NCBI GenBank assembly: GCA_945876305.1 | Contig: CAMCOB010000059.1 | Location: 1-7,910 of the forward strand | Direction of reading: 5' to 3' | Length of the DNA stretch: 7,910 bases | DNA from: Bifidobacterium breve | GTDB taxonomy: Bacteria > Actinomycetota > Thermoleophilia > Miltoncostaeales > Miltoncostaeaceae | In this document: piece by piece, positions 1-5,081 of the stretch | Numbering within the stretch: the stretch's first letter is position 1 | Layout of the letters: each line of letters opens with the position of its first letter | The notes under the pieces: model-generated | Told to the model about the DNA's origin: nothing | The model's database searches: none | Seen by the model: only the letters and a program-made list of their open reading frames with translations | Translations under genes and position numbers: made by a program

Positions 1-465
1 AGCGGCACCATCGCCGACAACGTGCGATTCGCCCACCCCCAGGCCACTGACGACGACGTGCGCCGCGCACTCGACACGGTGGGGGCCCTTGAGTTCGTCG
101 ACTCACTACCCGACGGTGTCGACACCGATGTACAGGAGCGCGGTGCACGCCTCTCTGCCGGGCAACGGCAACTCATCTGCTTTGCCCGCGCACTCGTGCC
201 CGATCCCAGGCTCATCATCCTCGATGAGGCCACGTCATCAATTGACATCGGTACCGAGCGGCGGATTGAGGAGGCGCTCGACCGCCTTCTCGTGGGTCGC
301 ACCGCGGTGGTCATCGCGCACCGCCTCTCCACCATCCGACGGGCCGACCGCATCGTCGTAGTGGATGACGGCCGGATCGCGGAGCAGGGGACCCACGACG
401 AGCTGATGCGGGCAGGTGGCCTGTATGCCGGTCTCTACGCCGATTGGGAGCAAGCCTCCACGTGA
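1..465 (+). CDS. ABC exporter ATP-binding protein, C-terminal part (5' end outside the window)
   Basis: This is the last 154 residues of a nucleotide-binding domain of the type fused to, or paired with, six-helix ABC exporter membrane domains. The visible part starts in the region just after the Q-loop (SGTIADNVRF, typical of exporters). It then shows the ABC signature LSAGQ at 151-165, Walker B LIILDE at 211-228 with the catalytic Glu at 226-228, the D-loop SSID, and the H-loop His (IAHRLST) at 319-321. The tail VVDDGRIAEQGTHDEL is the usual end of the fold. Walker A and all membrane segments lie upstream of the window, so the substrate cannot be inferred. The frame is open from base 1, so any start inside the window would be internal. 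It ends with TGA at 463-465, 49 bases before the decarboxylase gene, with no terminator between. The family call is very secure; the function is simply export of something using ATP. Confidence 0.95.
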   Translation, partial: SGTIADNVRFAHPQATDDDVRRALDTVGALEFVDSLPDGVDTDVQERGARLSAGQRQLICFARALVPDPRLIILDEATSSIDIGTERRIEEALDRLLVGRTAVVIAHRLSTIRRADRIVVVDDGRIAEQGTHDELMRAGGLYAGLYADWEQAST

Positions 466-501
466 CCGCGCCTGTCGCGTAGATTCACAGCAACAACCCC
501 C

Positions 502-507
502 AGGAGG
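502..507 (+). promoter_or_regulatory. Ribosome binding site of the decarboxylase gene
   Basis: A perfect AGGAGG lies 7 bases before the ATG at 515. It fixes that ATG as the start; the open frame extends further upstream into the ABC gene (to 416), but that part is a shadow of the ABC coding sequence. It is the only textbook Shine-Dalgarno site found in front of a gene in this window. Confidence 0.9.
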
Positions 508-514
508 ATCCGAG

Positions 515-2170
515 ATGCCACCACGCAAGTCGCAACGTCTGTCAGTCGGCGCCTATTTGATTGACGCCCTCAGGAAGCGTGGGGTCAACCATGTGTTTGG
601 TGTCCCTGGCGACTTCATTCTCGGCCTTTACGAGATCGGCAGCGAGCGCGGAATGAACATGGTCAACTCCACGCGTGAGGAGGCGGCCACATACGCCGCC
701 GATGGGTATGCGCGCGAGAAGGGCCTCGGCGCGGTTGCAGTGACCTACGGCGTGGGCATGGTGGCCACGATGGCGGCGCTCGGCGGGGCCAATAATGAGA
801 TGGTGCCTGTCGTGGTTATCGGCGGCGCCCCTGGCATGGGGGAACGTGATGGCCGGCGCATCCATCACTCGGTAAGCGACGACCTCGACGCACCGCGACT
901 CATGGCAGATCACCTCACCTCGCATTCGATGCTGCTCGATAACGCCGACACCGCGTACGCCGAGATCGACTGGATCCTCGACCACTGCATGCACGAACTT
1001 CGCCCGGTCTTTATCGAACTGCCGCGTGACTTGATCTCGGCGGTCCCCACGCAGGTCTATTCGCCGTCGTACACCACCCCCCGGACAATCAGCATCCCCG
1101 AGCGCACCAACGCCTGCGCTGACGATCTGGTGGCAACCATCCGCGCTGCGCGCCGGCCCATCATCAACGTGGGCAACGAGGTGGTGAAGCGCCGTCTGGG
1201 TACCCGCGTGCTCGCACTTGCCAAGAAGATGAATATCCCCGTGGTCGAAACCGTCATGGGGAAGGGCGGCGTGAATGAGGACGAAACGTCGCTCACGCTG
1301 GGCGTGTACAGCGGCGCGGGCACAATCCCCGCCCTGCGGAAATTCGTTGAGTCGGCCGATTTCGTGATGCAACTGGGCGTGAATGTCAACGACATCACCA
1401 CCGGCGGGTTCTCGAGCGCGATCAACGAGACGTGGTCAAGCAATGCCTATGACGGACTCGCCCGAGTGCACCACCGCACCTACAGGGACGTGTGGCTGCC
1501 CGACCTGCTCAGCGCGCTTGAGCGCCGCGCGTTACCGAAGAAGCGCGTCCCGGCCACGTTGCCGAATGGGTGGGTCCGCCCGGTAAAGATGACGGGGCGC
1601 CTGACCACCGACATGGTGGCCGCCGCGCTCAACGAGTTCATCATCCCGTCCGACATCGTGGCGTGCGACGTGGGCGTGGCAGCGCATCTGGCGATGGACG
1701 TGAAGATGCGCCGCGCGACCCAGTTCCACATCGCACGCCTGTACGTGGGAATGGGATTCGCCATGCCGGCCGGCATCGGCGCCGGGCTTGCACGGGGTAA
1801 GGGGCGCCCGATCATTCTGATTGGCGATGGCTCCTTCCAGATGACCGGTTTCGACCTCTCCACCGGTATCCGTGAAGGGCTCAAGCCAATCGTCATCGTC
1901 ATGGACAACCATGGCTACGGTGCCGAGCGCAGCATCAAGGACGGCCCCTTCAATGACGTCAGTGTGTGGAATTACGCGGCGGTGGCCGGCGTGGTGGGCG
2001 GCAAGGGAACCCAGGTGGCAACCGGTGTGGAACTGCGCGACGCGCTCAGTGCCGCACGGCGTGACAACCGCAACTCCCACATCATCCAGGCCGATCTTGA
2101 CCCCCTTGACGTGCCACGTGCGCTGAAGGCTCTTGGGAAGGGACTTGCGGCCCTGATGAACGCGAAGTAA
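515..2170 (+). CDS. Thiamine-diphosphate 2-oxo-acid decarboxylase, pyruvate/indolepyruvate decarboxylase family
   Basis: The 551-residue product matches the usual family length (about 550-560). It should remove CO2 from a 2-oxo acid to give an aldehyde in the cytoplasm, using ThDP and Mg2+. The N-terminal PYR domain (about 10-185) carries Asp33 (GVPGDF), the cofactor-activating Glu55 before YAADGYAR, and the His117-His118 pair. A central domain follows (about 205-340). The C-terminal PP domain has the ThDP motif Gly437-Asp438-Gly439 through Asn465, and Glu471 (GYGAER). These match yeast pyruvate decarboxylase Asp28, Glu51, His114, His115 and Glu477 in order and nearly in spacing; the His-His pair and the last Glu separate decarboxylases from acetolactate-synthase-like relatives. 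The start is fixed by AGGAGG. It may be co-transcribed with the ABC gene. The substrate (pyruvate, indolepyruvate, phenylpyruvate or branched-chain oxo acid) cannot be read from the sequence, so no symbol is given. Confidence 0.9.
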   Translation: MPPRKSQRLSVGAYLIDALRKRGVNHVFGVPGDFILGLYEIGSERGMNMVNSTREEAATYAADGYAREKGLGAVAVTYGVGMVATMAALGGANNEMVPVVVIGGAPGMGERDGRRIHHSVSDDLDAPRLMADHLTSHSMLLDNADTAYAEIDWILDHCMHELRPVFIELPRDLISAVPTQVYSPSYTTPRTISIPERTNACADDLVATIRAARRPIINVGNEVVKRRLGTRVLALAKKMNIPVVETVMGKGGVNEDETSLTLGVYSGAGTIPALRKFVESADFVMQLGVNVNDITTGGFSSAINETWSSNAYDGLARVHHRTYRDVWLPDLLSALERRALPKKRVPATLPNGWVRPVKMTGRLTTDMVAAALNEFIIPSDIVACDVGVAAHLAMDVKMRRATQFHIARLYVGMGFAMPAGIGAGLARGKGRPIILIGDGSFQMTGFDLSTGIREGLKPIVIVMDNHGYGAERSIKDGPFNDVSVWNYAAVAGVVGGKGTQVATGVELRDALSAARRDNRNSHIIQADLDPLDVPRALKALGKGLAALMNAK

Positions 2171-2186
2171 TCGCGCGGGCCTGTGC

Positions 2187-2192
2187 TACCTT
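2187..2192 (+). promoter_or_regulatory. Possible -10 box of the tRNA operon
   Basis: TACCTT lies 20 bases before the 5' end of tRNA-Gln, which would put transcription start near 2199. No -35 box resembling TTGACA is visible at the right distance. The element sits between two near-identical CGCGCGG runs (from 2172 and from 2195). The support is the position and the TANNNT fit only. Confidence 0.3.
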
Positions 2193-2212
2193 TTCGCGCG
2201 GCCGGGAGGCAG

Positions 2213-2284
2213 TGGGGGATCGTCTAGTTGGTAGGACACTGGGTTCTGGTCCCAGGAGCGGGGGTTCGAGTCCTCCTCCCCCAG
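2213..2284 (+). tRNA. tRNA-Gln (anticodon CTG)
   Basis: The full cloverleaf can be drawn. The acceptor stem pairs TGGGGGA (2213-2219) with TCCCCCA (2277-2283), starting with the U1-A72 pair typical of tRNA-Gln, with discriminator G2284. The anticodon stem is CTGGG/CCCAG around loop TTCTGGT, giving anticodon CTG at 2246-2248 and reading CAG codons. The T arm is GGGGG/CCTCC (one G-T pair) with loop TTCGAGT. CCA is not encoded and must be added by CCA-adding enzyme. It is followed after 55 bases by tRNA-Glu on the same strand, probably in one transcript. Confidence 0.96.
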
Positions 2285-2308
2285 TGAGTCCTCTTCCGAG
2301 GTCCTCAC
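2284..2308 (+). other. Hairpin directly after tRNA-Gln
   Basis: GTGAG (2284-2288) pairs with CTCAC (2304-2308). An inner CCTC (2290-2293) pairs with GAGG (2298-2301) around a TTCC loop, with a 1x2 internal loop between the two stems. The outer stem includes the tRNA discriminator base. There is no T-run after it, so it is more likely a structure in the tRNA spacer that could affect 3' processing than a terminator. The pairing is seen directly; the role is inference. Confidence 0.45.
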
Positions 2309-2339
2309 GGTCAACATGAAGTACCCAGTAGGCCTACGT

Positions 2340-2412
2340 GGCGCATTCGTCTAGGGGCCTAGGACGCTGCCCTCTCACGGCGGTAACACGGGTTCAAATC
2401 CCGTATGCGCTA
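2340..2412 (+). tRNA. tRNA-Glu (anticodon CTC)
   Basis: The acceptor stem pairs GGCGCAT (2340-2346) with ATGCGCT (2405-2411), with discriminator A2412. The first pair is G1-U72, which I recall as usual in actinobacterial tRNA-Glu. The D arm has the TCGTCTAG start typical of tRNA-Glu. The anticodon stem CTGCC/GGCGG encloses loop CTCTCAC, giving anticodon CTC at 2374-2376 and reading GAG codons. The T arm is ACGGG/CCCGT with loop TTCAAAT. CCA is not encoded. An intrinsic terminator begins 4 bases after the discriminator. Starting the gene at 2341 instead would leave the acceptor stem one pair short. Confidence 0.96.
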
Positions 2413-2416
2413 CTCA

Positions 2417-2451
2417 ATCGATGCGGCCCACGTGGTCGCATCGGTCGTTTT
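2417..2451 (+). terminator. Intrinsic terminator of the tRNA-Gln/tRNA-Glu operon
   Basis: A 10-bp stem pairs 2419-2428 with 2434-2443 (one G-T pair at 2426/2436) around a 5-base CACGT loop. It can be extended outward by T-G and A-T pairs to 2417/2445. A TTTT run follows at 2448-2451. It starts 4 bases after the tRNA-Glu discriminator, exactly where the tRNA transcript should end. An open frame from an ATG at 2405 would have to be translated through both the tRNA acceptor stem and this hairpin, which argues against that start. Confidence 0.8.
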
Positions 2452-2491
2452 GCAGGCGACGCGGCGTCGCCGGTATGCCACCCTCCCACCG

Positions 2492-2707
2492 GTGAGTGAC
2501 GAGACCTCCGGCGCGTCCAACGAACTTGGCGCCTTCGAGCGTGGCCTGCTCGCCCAATTCATCGGCACCGTCGGGTCGATCGTGCTGGGCGGTGCGCTGT
2601 CCATTGCCGCCGCGGGACTGTGGGCGCTGTTCTTCCCGGGGCTTCGCAAGATCAACCGGTTCGAGGAGATCACCCCAGCCGTTGATCCAGACGCCGTTCG
2701 CAGTTAG
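2492..2707 (+). pseudogene. C-terminal remnant of an MFS transporter (EntS/MFS_3-like)
   Basis: From a GTG at 2492 the frame gives 71 residues. From about residue 7 on (DNA about 2510) it reads GASNELGAFERG, one hydrophobic helix (about residues 24-47, with the run IVLGGALSIAAAGLWALFF), then PGLRKINRFEE. To my eye this is the end of EntS/MFS_3-type transporters: a GASNELGEFESG-like loop, the last transmembrane helix, and a (F)PxLRxxDRxE tail. The other eleven helices are missing. No upstream frame restores them, because the 97 bases before the junction are the tRNA terminator and unrelated sequence. There is no ribosome binding site before GTG 2492 or ATG 2405. The TAG stop at 2705-2707 overlaps the stop of the convergent hydrolase. 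A small single-helix membrane protein remains possible, but decay of a transporter gene fits better. The resemblance is from memory, not a search. Confidence 0.65.
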
Positions 2708-3465
2708 GCAGCGATTGCGTCACGGATGAGCCCGGCCGTCTTCACCGGCTGCTGCAGCAGGAAGAAGTGACCACCCAGGTCGACCGGCACGATGTCCATG
2801 CGGTCGCCGTAGCGCGTCACCGCGGCGTCGGAGAGCAGGGGGGCAGAGGCGAATACCTTCACTGTGAGCGCGAGTGCATCGCCACGGGCGAGTGCGCCAT
2901 CCATATCCCAGCGCATCAGTTGATCCATCATCCCGATGGCCACCTCGGCATCGGCGCGGCACATTGCACGCGCCACCTGGTCGATGAGGGCCGGATCGCA
3001 CCCCGGACCGGCGGCGCGCTCGCACATCGTTCGCATGGCGCCGGCGAAGTCTGCCCGGAAGGGGTCGAGAAACGCATCGCCTGCCTGCGCTGATTGCCGC
3101 GGGTACATGTGCATGTATGTGAGACCGTCGAGCGAAATGACCCGGCGACCGGTGCCCGCGAGCACCGTCTCAAGGGCCACTGCCGCGCCCATTGAGTGCC
3201 CCACGATCACGGCCTCATGCATGCCCTCGTTCACCGCCACGGCGCCAACCACGGCGGCCAGGTCGTCAACGCTCCAGTGCCGGGAGGTTGCCGTGGAGTC
3301 GCCATGCCACGGCAGGTCGAGGGCCAGCACCCGGTGATCGCGGGCCAGGTCGGTGGCCACGTCGTCGAAGTCGGTACGGCGGCACGTCCATCCGTGGATG
3401 AGCACCACGCCTGGCCCTCTGCCGTGGACGTCGTACACCACGTCTGCGCCGGGCAGTGCGTGCAC
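2704..3465 (-). CDS. Alpha/beta-fold hydrolase
   Basis: The 253-residue cytoplasmic enzyme has the usual single-domain family length and no signal peptide. The oxyanion-side motif HGW is at 24-26 after strand VVLIHG. The nucleophile elbow is GHSMG with Ser91. A cap-like insert lies at about 120-190, and the catalytic His is 233 (GGHFFLLQQP). The usual acid after strand 6 (as in GExD) is not at its normal place: that stretch reads VFASAPLLSD, so Asp213, shifted by a few residues, is the nearest candidate. The start is GTG at 3463-3465, the only start codon before an in-frame upstream stop; GAGG lies 4 bases ahead, a weak and close ribosome site. The gene converges on the MFS remnant and their stop codons overlap (TTAG, 2704-2707). 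The substrate is unknown; esterases, C-C hydrolases and haloperoxidase-like enzymes share these motifs. Confidence 0.88.
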   Translation of the reverse strand: MHALPGADVVYDVHGRGPGVVLIHGWTCRRTDFDDVATDLARDHRVLALDLPWHGDSTATSRHWSVDDLAAVVGAVAVNEGMHEAVIVGHSMGAAVALETVLAGTGRRVISLDGLTYMHMYPRQSAQAGDAFLDPFRADFAGAMRTMCERAAGPGCDPALIDQVARAMCRADAEVAIGMMDQLMRWDMDGALARGDALALTVKVFASAPLLSDAAVTRYGDRMDIVPVDLGGHFFLLQQPVKTAGLIRDAIAA

Positions 3466-3777
3466 CAGACCTCGGCGACTTGATGACTCCTGATCGCGGA
3501 TGACGGAACCTCATCGTGGGGCGTTGAGACCGGGCAATGATATCGGCCCCATCCCGTTCAATCAGACCACGCACGGCGAGCGCTAGGCCCCGCTCCGGTC
3601 GTCGATCCCCGGCAAGGCCTCATTTCGGCCAGGTAGCCATGGCGGCAGTCGGGCTTGTTCGTGTCACCCAAGAGCGTGCTGGACATCTCGGCCATGGGGT
3701 ACGCGTACGAGGACGCGCCCGCAGCAAAGGGCGAGCGGCGCTTGCCCTCACGTATGCGCCACCGGTACGGTCGGGGC
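3466..3777. other. Divergent intergenic region between hydrolase and phosphofructokinase (312 bases)
   Basis: I see no credible gene here. The phosphofructokinase frame stays open upstream to a TTG at 3655, but those 41 residues lack family resemblance, and the protein proper begins with the canonical MRVGILTGGGDCPG. The only regulatory signal I can support is the promoter at 3742-3771, which serves the kinase. A 10-base palindrome GTACGCGTAC lies at 3699-3708, about 70 bases before the kinase start; it could be an operator but may be chance. For the hydrolase, a TATCAT on the minus strand about 70 bases before its start is a weak -10 candidate. Confidence 0.6.
3742..3771 (+). promoter_or_regulatory. 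Predicted leaderless promoter of the phosphofructokinase gene
   Basis: A -35 box TTGCCC (3742-3747), an 18-base spacer and a -10 box TACGGT (3766-3771) are followed by 6 bases and then ATG 3778. That places transcription start on or next to the A of the start codon. There is no Shine-Dalgarno sequence at a usable distance. Leaderless mRNAs with a TANNNT box about 7 bases before the start are common in Actinobacteria. The boxes are seen; the leaderless status is inferred. Confidence 0.55.
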
Positions 3778-4806
3778 ATGCGTGTGGGAATCCTCACCGG
3801 CGGCGGCGACTGCCCCGGACTCAATGCCGTCATCCGTGCCGTGGTGAAGGTGGGTGTCCGCCGGTTCGGGCACGAGCATGTGGGCATCCTCCACGGCTGG
3901 CGTGGCCTTCTTGAGCAGCAGGCGGTCCCGCTGGGCGTCCGTGACGTGAGCGGCATCCTCGACCGCGGCGGCACCATCCTCAAGAGCTCGCGCACCAATC
4001 CGTGCCGTGACGCCGGGACGACACAGGCGGCCATCGACGGCTTTGCGGCGCTGGGCATCGACGCCCTGGTGGCGCTGGGCGGCGAGGACACACTCGGCGC
4101 GGCCAACCGACTGCATGCCGAGCACGGGCTGCCCATCGTGGGTGTACCGAAGACGATCGACAACGATCTGTCGGGAACTGACGTGACCTTCGGGTTCGAC
4201 ACGGCGGTACAGATCGTGTGCAGCTCGATCGACCGTCTGCACACCACCGCCGAGTCGCATGACCGCGTGATGGTCGTTGAGGTGATGGGGCGCCACGCGG
4301 GATGGATCGCGCTTGAGAGCGGCATCGCGGGCGGGGCCGACTACATCCTCATCCCGGAGCACCAGCCGAATGTGCCCGCGGTGGTCGATGCGCTGCGGGC
4401 ACGCCATTCCCGCGGACTCGACTCGTCCATCGTCGTGGTGAGCGAGGGAGTTGATCTGGGAGATGGCGGTGCCGAGGGCGAGCGCGACGAGTTCGGCCAC
4501 GCACGTCTGGCACAACAGGGGGTCGGTGACCGCCTCGGGGCCATCATTCGCGAGGCCACCGGCTTCGACACCCGGGTGACCGTGCTGGGGCACGTCCAGC
4601 GCGGGGGTACCCCCACCGCCCGTGACCGCATCCTGGCCACGCGCTTTGGCACGCATGCCGCCGAGATGGTGGAGGAGGGTTTGTTTGGACGCATGGCATC
4701 GCTGCGCGGCGCCATCATCACCGACGTCCCGCTGGCCGATGCCGTGGGCACGTTGAAGACCGTCCCCGACGAGTACTACCGCCTGGCCCAGCCCTTCTTC
4801 GGCTAG
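3778..4806 (+). CDS. pfkA: 6-phosphofructokinase, predicted pyrophosphate-dependent
   Basis: The 342-residue enzyme phosphorylates fructose 6-phosphate to the 1,6-bisphosphate in the cytoplasm. It starts directly with the phosphoryl-donor loop GGGDCPGLN (8-16). Catalytic TIDND is at 126-130, MGRH at 170-173, a PEHQ segment at 193-196, and the fructose-6-phosphate site HVQRGG at 272-277. Donor choice is set by two positions: E. coli ATP enzymes have Gly104 and Gly124, while PPi enzymes have Asp and Lys. Here they are Asp104 (GGEDT) and Lys125 (PKTIDND), so PPi use and a reversible step are predicted. Length and motifs match the actinobacterial group III enzymes; some ATP users in that group keep the Lys but have GGEG, so Asp104 is the deciding residue. 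ATG 3778 was chosen because of the motif start and a well-placed promoter. The gene appears monocistronic, with a hairpin right after its TAG. Confidence 0.93.
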   Translation: MRVGILTGGGDCPGLNAVIRAVVKVGVRRFGHEHVGILHGWRGLLEQQAVPLGVRDVSGILDRGGTILKSSRTNPCRDAGTTQAAIDGFAALGIDALVALGGEDTLGAANRLHAEHGLPIVGVPKTIDNDLSGTDVTFGFDTAVQIVCSSIDRLHTTAESHDRVMVVEVMGRHAGWIALESGIAGGADYILIPEHQPNVPAVVDALRARHSRGLDSSIVVVSEGVDLGDGGAEGERDEFGHARLAQQGVGDRLGAIIREATGFDTRVTVLGHVQRGGTPTARDRILATRFGTHAAEMVEEGLFGRMASLRGAIITDVPLADAVGTLKTVPDEYYRLAQPFFG

Positions 4807-4807
4807 C

Positions 4808-4825
4808 GGTCTTCTGCAGAAGGCC
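4808..4825 (+). terminator. Hairpin after the phosphofructokinase stop, possible tail-less terminator
   Basis: GGTCTTC (4808-4814) pairs with GAAGGCC (4819-4825), with one T-G pair, around a TGCA tetraloop; the core CTTCTGCAGAAG is a perfect palindrome. It starts two bases after the TAG stop. No T-run follows, so it would be a U-poor terminator or an mRNA-end stabiliser. Its position immediately after a gene is the main support. Confidence 0.45.
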
Positions 4826-5066
4826 CGATGGCGACGGTGGGCACCGACGTCCTGGGCCGACCGTCTGCTGGGGGCCATGACGGCATCGGCGGCGGTTGCA
4901 GCGGGATCCAGACGGCGACACGCATCGACGCGACTCGGGGGTTGTCGGTACCGGCAGCACCCCGTCGACGCGTGCCCCTGCTTCATGGTCCAAACGTCTG
5001 TGGCCGACTGGGCCACCGGTCCGGCATCGTCACGCCGACGACACAGGTGCCCGAAATCGGCGGTGC

Positions 5067-5072
5067 TAACGT
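5067..5072 (+). promoter_or_regulatory. Possible -10 box of the topoisomerase gene
   Basis: TAACGT lies 9 bases before the GTG start at 5082 and would start transcription within about 3 bases of it, giving a leaderless or nearly leaderless mRNA. There is no clear -35 box (CAGGTG at the matching distance is poor) and no ribosome binding site, which is consistent with leaderless expression. The 275 bases from 4807 to 5081 hold no convincing gene. Confidence 0.4.
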
Positions 5073-5081
5073 GCCCGCCCC

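Noticed and set aside
416..514. Upstream extension of the decarboxylase from ATG 416.
   Set aside because: It runs in another frame over the end of the ABC gene, and AGGAGG at 502-507 points to ATG 515.
2172..2200. CGCGCG pair flanking the tRNA -10 region as a terminator for the decarboxylase gene.
   Set aside because: A 6-bp stem with a 17-base loop and no following T-run is weak; the two copies read better as near direct repeats.
2328..2337. Palindrome GTAGGCCTAC just before tRNA-Glu.
   Set aside because: It is short and isolated, with no second site or regulator nearby; it is more likely chance.
2388..2412. tRNA-Glu 3' end as an attachment site for an integrated element.
   Set aside because: No second copy of the tRNA 3' end and no integrase gene appear in the window.
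2405..2491. ATG start at 2405 for the short frame after tRNA-Glu.
   Set aside because: It lies in the tRNA acceptor stem, has no ribosome site, and would be read through the tRNA terminator hairpin.
3655..3777. Upstream extension of phosphofructokinase from a TTG.
   Set aside because: The 41 added residues are unlike the family, the family N-terminus begins at MRVGIL, and the promoter boxes fall inside this stretch.
3748..5016. A 422-codon open frame on the minus strand opposite phosphofructokinase.
   Set aside because: It is the mirror of a strongly conserved + gene in GC-rich DNA, where long antisense frames are expected. Its product is rich in His, Arg and Ala with no motif.
5033..5062. 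Inverted repeat CGCCGA/TCGGCG with an 18-base gap before topB.
   Set aside because: A 6-base match at this spacing is expected by chance in GC-rich DNA, and the repeat does not extend.
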